Below the pieces are notes generated by a model. It worked only from the letters and a program-made list of their open reading frames with translations. It searched no databases and had not been told where the DNA came from. Position numbers and translations under genes: made by a program. Shown here one piece after another: positions 57,361 through 64,000 of a stretch of DNA of 64,000 bases; position 1 is the first letter of the stretch; every line of letters begins with the position of its first letter. The stretch lies in the NCBI GenBank assembly GCA_032622095.1, contig CP136066.1:186038716-186102715 (forward strand), in the 5' to 3' direction. Origin of the DNA: Siphonodentalium dalli (taxonomy: Eukaryota > Mollusca > Scaphopoda > Gadilida > Siphonodentaliidae).

Positions 57361-60300
57361 CTGAAACAGAGTTCCATATATGTCAATTAACCCCGTTCTA
57401 TATTAAATGGATTCTCGCACTCAGTCTTAAAACTATACATTGGAAGGGTCTATTATTCATTTGGAGGGTTGTTCGGGAAATATGAGCAGACGCCCGAAAA
57501 ATAACCTATTCATTGGTGGGAAATGTTCAGATAATAAGTTTGGTCGTTTGTTGACCTTATTATCTGAACATTTCCTAAGGGAACTACTCGTCAATGAGTA
57601 TTTGGTCATGAAATGGTTAAAACTTAAGAATGTATGCGGCCGGGCCAAATGTTTATTAAGACTGTTTTGGTTTTATATCTAGATTCTACACTGTAAGAAA
57701 TAATTGTGACCAATGGGTTTTTCACTGTCCTCCACTTTGTCCCCAGGGTGCAACCAAATCAAGAACCAACTGGTTCTTCGTGGAGAACCATTGAAGAACT
57801 TCTTCACACTGAACAAAGAACAAAGCAAAGAACATGTTAGTTCTTCATAGTTTTGTTTTTCAATTTGATCCAGGGTTCTTAATTTTGTCCCCAATGTTCA
57901 ACAAAACTGTTCTTCATAAATTGTGTTGTTTCCCCGAAATGAACCAAACGAAGAACCAATACCGGATTATTTTACTCTATATAGTATGCCCTAGTGTTAT
58001 GCTGGTTTTTGGGTTTCACCGTTTAAGAGTGTTCTGCTCGTGGTGTAGTTGTACATATACTATCTACGTTATTATACGACATTTGCAGTCGACAACCGAG
58101 CCACGCATAGTAATGTGCCAGATAATTTATTATGCCAATTAGTGGCTATAATGTAATTAAATTAGCTGATATTTATCAATGACGCCAACAGAAATATGGT
58201 TATCTTTCGTGTGATTCTGATCGTTTCAGCAATATTTGGCATTGAACACATGCGAGCTACACCTAATTAAGTTGTCCTGATAACTTTCAATGATGTCTGT
58301 GGGTCCTGCTGAATTGTTGTGATGCTGGTTAATCCAAACGATTTGAGAAAGGCCAGTGTAATATTTACGAAGAACATATCTATTTTAAAATATTTAAAAT
58401 ATATAGATATATATCAATCATGGTCCGTTTGCAATAACTAACACACCCATTATTAAAATATTTTATAACCAATTTCTGTTAATCAGATTTGGTTCTTCAC
58501 ACTGCCTTTGGTTCTGAAGACAAAACTTGGATCGGATATGGATCGGTGCTTCACACTGAAGAACCCACGAAGAACCGAAAATAAAACGTGTTTTGGCAAT
58601 AAGCGAGATCACTGAATCGAATTCTATGATATTCTTGAATATTCAAAACTCCATATATGGAATGGTACTCCAGAACTTTGATATGTAGCACTTAAACCGC
58701 GGAATAGGGACTGGATGGATCCAATATGGTAGCGACTCAGTGATCTCGCTTATCAAGGCACATGTTATGTCACACAAAATACGCCATCTTGTTTGATATA
58801 GTTGTTTCTGTCCACATATTTTATATAGATCCGATGATTTTGAAGGACAACGTTAATATAGCTGACAGTACAATTATTACTATAAGCATATAATATTTAT
58901 TATATGCATTTATCAGCTCTCAATTTCCCACGTATAGCCGTTCCTCTTTATGTTTCTACTGCAGAGTTGTTGGCCTCACCTATATCCCCCCCCCCTGAAC
59001 ACAATCAAACAGCTCTCAAATGGACCGCCGCTGAATATGACCACCTTTTTACTGAATGTCTCCGTAATTTAGTCAAAATAATCACCCCCCCCCCCCCTTT
59101 CCATTACATCTGGATACTCATTTCGAAATGCTATCCTAATATCGCGTGGCCCCTGTTACTCAAATTAAATACCAATCGATATCTAATCGTGAACCCCGAT
59201 GCGATATTGGTTTATATCTAATCCTTGGCGTATTGGCTGATATAACATAAGCGAATCCGATAAACGATAAACGCAGTGGGAATCGTTATCAAGCGGGTCA
59301 CGACATTTTGTCGTTTCATCGAAAAATGTCAGCATAGCCCATGATATATAATCATGGTTTATATACAGGTTTATACATAATTTAAATAATTACAACATAT
59401 CGCTATACTCCCGTGTTGTCGACTCTCGGCCTTTCATGTCTAATCGTCTCTCTCCAACAAGCGGGTGAAGTATCATGGAATAACTGAGATGCAACGTCCC
59501 TGTCCAACATTTCATATTATATATCTGTGGAAATATTGGCCTAAATTTGAGCCACATGTGCTACAACGCACCCCCCCCCCCCCCTCCCCGCCCCTTTGAA
59601 TTTAGATTTTTTAAACGTGTTTTTGCTATATAGGTTTAATTGGATTCATCACGTCGTTTTCTATTAGCCGCTGTCATGTCATGGTGTCATTGTTTTGTCT
59701 GGGGGAAAGACCACACACACAAACGGCTAATTTTATCGGTAAATCGCCCCACTGCATGCATGCACGGGGTGTCAAACATTATTTTCAGATTACGTATGAG
59801 GGTGTTTGTGTGTGTGGGGGGGGGGGGGGTAAACAGGATCAAAAAGCTATTTTTCCACAGCTCAAAACAAAAACTCTTCCATCAACAATTTTTGTCCTTA
59901 ACACTTAAAGGGAGAGTGTGCACTAAATCCATCCATTTATGGGATCATCTCATTTTATACTCAACAGAATACGACACTCCCACAGCATGTAGAAATTCCG
60001 ACCCTGTAAATAATCTGACATATTTGTGCCAGATATACGAATTAGATTATCGTCCTTTTATATACGTGGACCAAAGATCCTCGCTGATCGGAATTCGAAT
60101 CACCATCGACGTCGCCATCGCTGGATAGCCTAAAATTGACTGGCCTAATGTCATAATGTGCCATACAGCTTACCAACTGAGCCACCGGGGGAGGTTTGTC
60201 CCAGTGTTCTCACGTTGTGGGTATAATCTTTGGATGAGACCTAGTTACAATTGTCACTTACCCGGCACTAAGTCGCCGAATCCCACCGTTGTCATAGTTA

Positions 60301-61294
60301 CTACACAATAATACACGGAGTCAAGGAAGTTCCAATTTTCAACTTCCATAAATATTATGGACGGAACTATTATCAGAATGGCAATCCAGAATCCAATTAA
60401 AAACGTGTGTCGAATGATTGACTCGACTGTGTCGTAATGGGCGGAGCATCGTTTCTTTTTTATGGTGTCACATAATCCCGCCAATTTCTCGCCGATTCCT
60501 GCGAGAAGAATTCCAGTTAACGGGATTCCAACAAGAGCGTAGAATATGAAGAACAGTTTCCCTCCATCAGTGGACGGTGCAATGTGGCCGTACCCTGAAA
60601 TTCAAAGATAATTATGTTCGTGAACAGCCATTACATGCATGTTTAATAATAGCCAGGACCCAGTTACGAGTCGACGAGTCTTGCTAAGAGTATAATATTG
60701 ACACAAAGAGATATTAATGGCGCGAAAAGTCACGTGATTTATTGGCGGGAAGGATATACATCAAAATTAGTAGATTGATCGTGTATGAAGACCATGCAGC
60801 CTATATAACTGCATTGCTATGACGCTGATATGGGCGGTGGATATGGTCAATTATCTTCACAAGTGAATATCACTCACTCAATTGCCGAATAATGCATCTC
60901 ACGGTACGTACAATGCAAACATCTGAATCGAACGATGTGCTCCTGCATGTAGATGCAAGGATCGCGTGACTTATATATATATATATGTGACGCATTCGTT
61001 GGTCACGGCACGTCACGAGTAGGCGGACGTGTAACTGAACATGGCTGGTACTATGAAATGTCAAATTATTCAATATATATACAGAGGAGGGTGGTGTGGG
61101 ATATGATAAGGAGGTATATATTATATACCAACCTACGGTGGTGACCACAGTAACTGCGAAGAACGTAGACCCTGGGAAATTCCAGTGTTTAACGTGGCGT
61201 TCTCTTTCTTGAAACTCGACGCCAAGCTCGTAAGCATGCCTCAGGTCGCTAATGAATCTGTCCAGCTGTTCTGTCGTCACGCATGAGTAGTTCA
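57083..61294 (-). CDS. TREK/TALK-type two-pore-domain potassium channel (KCNK family), 3' exons
   Basis: A K+ leak channel subunit of the plasma membrane. Three minus-strand exons are seen: 61133-61294, 60262-60594 and 57083-57360. All are joined in phase 1 with GT/AG borders, giving about 255 residues. In order they encode the end of the extracellular cap (NYSCVTTEQLDRF, as in TREK cap helices), pore 1 with TTVGYG, M2 (FFIFYALVGIPLTGILLAGI), the M2-M3 loop, M3 (HTFLIGFWIAILIIVPSIIF), pore 2 with TTVGFG, M4 (WILIGLAWLATIINSI) and a cytosolic tail of about 60 residues. The first intron splits the first Gly codon of pore 1, a conserved K2P intron position. M1 and the N-terminus are missing. The C-terminal end is contributed by a hairpin element. 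Confidence 0.9.
57425..57650. repeat. Dispersed repeat, copy 3 (see 30425-30668)
   Basis: AAACTATACATTGGAAGGGT, CATTTGGAGGG, GGGAAATGTTCAGATAATAA and its mirror TTATTATCTGAACATTTCC, and CTCGTCAATGAGTATTT align with the other copies. Inside the K2P intron. Confidence 0.65.
57700..58600. repeat. GAAGAACC/GGTTCTTC-rich inverted repeat region
   Basis: Many GAAGAACC and GGTTCTTC motifs cluster at 57770-57960 and again at 58490-58580. ACACTGAAGAACCCACGAAG at the right faces CTTCGTGGAGAACCATTGAA at the left. This suggests a diverged foldback element of about 0.8-0.9 kb within the intron. The middle is unassigned. Confidence 0.45.
58600..58765. mobile_element. MITE copy, family of 25880-26105
   Basis: GCGAGATCACTGAATCG at the left faces CGACTCAGTGATCTCGC at the right (to 58756). 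The inside shares ATTCAAAACTCCATATATGG, CCAGAACTTTGATATGTAGC and ACTGGATGGATCC with the earlier copy. Confidence 0.7.
60080..60200 (-). repeat. Possible tRNA-derived SINE head
   Basis: On the minus strand a good polymerase III box A (TGGCTCAGTTGG, 60184-60173) is followed 71 nt later by a box-B-like GGTGATTCGAATTCC (60104-60090). The spacing is longer than in a tRNA, and no cloverleaf can be drawn, so it is at best a SINE-type relic within the K2P intron. Confidence 0.35.
60262..60594 (-). CDS. K2P exon B: rest of pore 1, M2, M3, pore 2
   Basis: 333 nt. Acceptor TTTCAG at 60595-60600; donor G followed by GTAAGTG at 60261. Begins by completing the first Gly codon of the GYG triplet. Encodes YGHIAPSTDGGKLFFIFY, M2, a basic KKKRC loop, M3 and the second filter TTVGFGD. 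The filter residues are intact in both pores. Confidence 0.92.
60595..61132 (-). other. K2P intron between exons A and B
   Basis: 538 bp; donor GTTGGT is weak but GT, acceptor TTTCAG good. Without splicing the first pore would read TTVGW, so removal is required for function. Includes a short TATATA run near 60974-60986. No other element recognised. Confidence 0.8.
61133..61294 (-). CDS. K2P exon A: end of cap and start of pore 1
   Basis: 162 nt, acceptor TTTCAG at 61295-61300, phase 1 at both ends. Encodes NYSCVTTEQLDRFISDLR, then HWNFPGSTFFAVTVVTTVG. This resembles the SCVN...HWDLGSSFFFAGTVITTIG stretch typical of TREK channels. The Cys may be the inter-subunit cap cysteine. Confidence 0.88.
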
Positions 61295-61344
61295 CTGAAA
61301 TTAGATCGATCCAATATATAATTTAGGCAAAATATATTAATTTT

Positions 61345-62358
61345 GTGATATCAATAATTCTGATGAAAAGACTATTTATTGATATCACAAAATGCATTTA
61401 GTGATATCATAAAATATTTATTGATATAAAATGAATTTATTAAATCACAAAATCGATGATATAAATAAATGCTTTCTGTTTTGCGATATCATATATTCGA
61501 TTTCATGATATCTTAAATTCATTTATGATTACTAATTCTAATTGTGATATCACTAAATACTAGTTATTTTATTATATCACTTATTCGATTTTATGATATC
61601 ACTAATTCACGGACTCACCGGCGCCGTTCTTATATTTATTACATATTTAGTGATATCAATAATTCATGTTATGATATCACTAAATGAATATATGATATAA
61701 AAAAATCGAATATCTGATATCACAAAATGATTATAAAATAACACTAATTCAAATGAATGATATAATAAAATCGAATTATTGATATCACAAAATAGTAAAT
61801 ATTTAGTATTATCAATAATTCGATTTTGTTATATCATAACATGTTGGGGAATTAGTGATATCACAAAATGATTTTAGGATATCACAAAATGGAATTATTT
61901 ATATCATAAATAATTTTTTTGATATCACACAATCGAATATATGATATCACAAAATAAGTAAGTATTTAGTGATGTCAATAATTCGATTTTGTGATATCAT
62001 AAAATGCTATCACACCATGTGGAGGGAATAGTAGTCCAGCTATACCATTTCTATTTTCTGATATCACAAAATGAATTAACGATATCACAAATTTAATGTT
62101 ATGATATCAGAAAATGAAATTATGAATCACAAAATAGAATTAGTGATATCACTAACTGCCTACTGGTTTGTGATATCAATAATTCGATTTTGTAATACCA
62201 AAAAATGAATTCATGATATCACAAATTGGAATTAGTGATATCTTAAAATCACTTTGTTGTATCATAAAATATTGAATATTTATCATATATTAGATTCTGT
62301 GATATCATATATTCATTTTGTGATATCACAAAATAAATTTGTTATCGATATCACATAA
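61345..62358. repeat. Array of TGATATCA palindromes, about 1 kb
   Basis: Several dozen occurrences of GATATC, mostly as TGATATCA or GTGATATCAC, are spaced by AAAATnGAATT-like or AATTCATTTT-like spacers on either strand. Two short unique inserts (61616-61632 and 62008-62052) interrupt it. The insert at 61616 carries the GGCGCCGTTCTT end of the inverted-repeat element. Confidence 0.8.
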
Positions 62359-63084
62359 TGGCTGCGGACACACGTACCACAGTAGCTACGGCATAGTAGG
62401 TGTGACAATTTATTGTGGTGAAGTTTGGTGACAATTGGTCCTCACAATTAATATGCCACAGCTAGCCATGTCGCCCGCTGCATATTCGCACAATGTGTCT
62501 TCTAAAGTTCGTTATGATCAGCCTTTTTCTTGTTTTGGTCCTTGTGTATATTGTTCGCTTTGTTTATTCCATATACTTTCTCTCAGCTGCATTTCCCCCA
62601 ACAGTTCCGACACAGCTTCACCAGCCCACATGATAATGTTAGCGGAATTATACGTAGAACTAAACGTCGCAAAATTAAAAACGCAATTAGAAAACTGTCT
62701 TATATTACGCATAAAATTAATATAAGTAGTGAAATCATATCAATAAAATACTATACGTGCATGATATGTGAGTGAATGAGGGATTACCATGCACGGTCAA
62801 ACACAATTCTGGACGATCGATCGTGCAATTATATATATCGCAGAGAATACAATGTAGCAAAACGTAATGAGCAGAGATCAACCTTGTTGAAACGCAATGG
62901 GTTAATTGGTGCAGTCAACTCATTGTGCGGAAACTCAGCGGGCAACATGGCTTGCTATGGCACAGAAGTATTGTCACACAATTGTCACCAAACTCCACCA
63001 TATAAATTGTAATACCTACTATGCCATCGCTACAGTTGTACGTGTGTCCGCAGCCAATAGGTAATAAATAGAAGAACGGCGCCC
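61619..63084. mobile_element. Inverted-repeat element with GGCGCCGTTCTT ends
   Basis: GGCGCCGTTCTTATATTTAT near 61620 faces GTAATAAATAGAAGAACGGC (63061-63080) plus GCCCC. It encloses most of the GATATC array and the foldback at 62361-63057. The ends match those of 1835-2236, which also surrounds a GATATC array. Confidence 0.6.
62361..63057. mobile_element. Foldback element with GGCTGCGGACACACGTAC ends
   Basis: GGCTGCGGACACACGTAC, then ACGGCATAGTAGGTGT and ACAATTTAT at the left, are mirrored at 62985-63057 over about 55-75 bp with few changes. The centre is non-coding: frames of 64-96 codons overlap on both strands and show no motif. Nested in the preceding element. Confidence 0.72.
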
Positions 63085-63384
63085 CATATGTATATGCATT
63101 CGACCATTGCAAACTTAATGTGTCTTCAAACGATATTATCATAAACATGAACATGGGGAAAATGCATATGAAGATCCAAGCAGTAACAGTGAAATATGGT
63201 AATATTCACTCAAAATGGTAGCATCTTATATATATAAACTAGATTAAACAGGCTCCCTTCGGGAATCTTTATTCAGCGTCGAGGAGGGCTTCGGTCCCTT
63301 CACAAAGGGACATGAGACACGCACCTGACAGACACATCCTACTCTTTTATTATATAGATAATATTTATGCAACTTCAATATATC
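63085..63384. other. No gene confirmed; possible K2P M1 exon near 63100-63200
   Basis: On the minus strand a hydrophobic stretch (WIFICIFPMFMFMIISFED, about 63178-63122) is the only candidate for the missing M1 helix here, but its borders are not convincing. A CCCTTCGGGAATC and GGGCTTCGGTCCCTTC segment at 63256-63305 is GC-richer and may belong to a dispersed repeat. Confidence 0.25.
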
Positions 63385-63650
63385 CACGCGAAAATAGGTT
63401 CGTGTTGGACCTAAATATTAACATTGGTTCATTTTGGACTTATTTGATTATGGAATAAGCCCATTGTGGACTTATACCAGTTTTCCCGTTGGATGGCGCT
63501 GGCCTTAGTGTAAACACATAATATAAAGAGCCTACACCCGGTGTTGCAACATATCCTCGTGTAAATAGCTTCATATTGGACCTAAATATTCACATATTGG
63601 ACCTATTTGATTCTGAGATAGGCCCACAGCTAGCTTATTTTATTTATATA
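63385..63650. repeat. Dispersed repeat, family of 12195-12530
   Basis: GGTTCGTGTTGGACCTAAAT and CTTCATATTGGACCTAAATA occur as two direct copies about 180 bp apart (near 63400 and 63569). ATAAGCCCATTGTGGACTTA and ATAGGCCCAC follow each. Non-coding. Confidence 0.5.
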
Positions 63651-63831
63651 TTTTTTGTATTTAATTAAATCAAAATTTAGAAAAATTAACACCGTTATAA
63701 CCTGCACCAGCTACTCCGAGACTGGCCGAGTCACCACAACACAATTTGTTTGATATCGGTCCAGCAGTATGGGAGAAAAATCCGGACAGACAGATAGAAA
63801 GGCATATCCTACTCTTATATTGTTCAAAGAA
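63651..63831. repeat. Dispersed repeat, family of 9080-9215
   Basis: AAAATTAACACCGTTATAAC, ATCGGTCCAGCAG and CGGACAGACAGATAGAAAGG correspond to the segment at 9090-9215. It ends in GGCATATCCTACTCTTATAT, similar to GACACATCCTACTCTTTTAT near 63330-63350. Confidence 0.45.
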
Positions 63832-63835
63832 TTAA

Positions 63836-64000
63836 AGGTACTCAATCCGATTAGACGCTCCTAAATTACTATTTCTTTAGCTTTGGGGATAGAAAATATT
63901 TGATTCGAGTCGAGGAAACCACCTATCAAAGCTCAGAGTGATTAGATATCGATTTCTGAAATCTATTATTTTTCGGAGATGTGGGCCACAAGTTGGCAGA
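63836..64000 (-). mobile_element. TTAA-flanked MITE, cut by the window edge
   Basis: Starts AGGTACTCAATCCGATTAGA directly after TTAA (63832-63835). It continues with ATTACTATTTCTTTAGCTTT and GATTCGAGTCGAGGAAACCA like the copy at 39965. The other end lies beyond the window. Confidence 0.75.

Larger units (their letters stand above)
57361..60261 (-). other. K2P intron between exons B and C
   Basis: About 2.9 kb with consensus borders (GTAAGTG on the donor side, TTTCAG on the acceptor side). It contains dispersed repeats listed separately and a run of about 13 C near 59076-59098 broken by AT, with another near 59571-59584. Long plus-strand frames at 58904-59221 and 59640-60128 have no protein features and lie antisense inside the intron. 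Confidence 0.75.

Noticed and set aside
59640-60128. 162-codon plus-strand frame
   Set aside because: It lies antisense inside the K2P intron, crosses a poly-G run and two repeats, and shows no motif.
60080-60200. Functional tRNA gene
   Set aside because: Box A is good, but box B is 71 nt away and no cloverleaf or anticodon arm can be drawn; at most a SINE relic.
62435-62775. Frames of 64-96 codons near 62.5 kb as a gene
   Set aside because: They overlap on both strands in the centre of a foldback element and have no motif or splice borders.

Overview
This window is eukaryotic nuclear DNA, AT-rich and gene-poor. Coding sequence is split into short exons with GT/AG junctions, and nothing looks like a bacterial operon. 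The TREK-like two-pore potassium channel exons and the great load of short inverted-repeat elements indicate a metazoan, most likely a marine invertebrate. I cannot name the species or phylum from the sequence.

Layout: 0-13 kb is intergenic or intronic DNA filled with foldback elements, MITE-like elements and tandem repeats, plus one or two weak exon candidates. From 16.65 to 22.15 kb lies an exactly 5,500-bp young LTR retrotransposon on the minus strand. It has 204-bp LTRs with one difference between them, a primer-binding site, a polypurine tract, a gag ORF and a second long ORF. The two ORFs overlap at a textbook -1 frameshift signal, but no polymerase, protease or integrase motif is visible. 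At 24.2-25.6 kb are the last two exons of an unrecognised plus-strand gene. From 25.9 to 46.2 kb there is no convincing gene, only inverted-repeat elements (a TTAA-flanked family, a TA-flanked foldback and several hairpin families) and tandem repeats. A satellite of 31-bp units, about 335 copies and 10.4 kb long, fills 46.27-56.65 kb. Just right of it, on the minus strand, are the last three recognised exons of a TREK/TALK-type K2P channel (61.29 to 57.08 kb). The end of its reading frame and its stop codon lie inside a copy of a dispersed hairpin element. The right edge (61.3-64 kb) holds a palindromic GATATC array, nested inverted repeats and another TTAA-flanked element.

How the parts relate: the retrotransposon is the one self-contained genetic system seen here. 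Its Gag carries a ComEA-like helix-hairpin-helix instead of a CCHC zinc knuckle. Its ORF2 would be made as a Gag-ORF2 fusion by frameshifting. Both untranslated regions carry series of short hairpins, and the LTR holds a perfect NRF-1-type palindrome. For replication it would have to borrow polymerase and integrase from a partner element. The two host genes are unrelated to each other, and both are partial because their 5' ends were not found.
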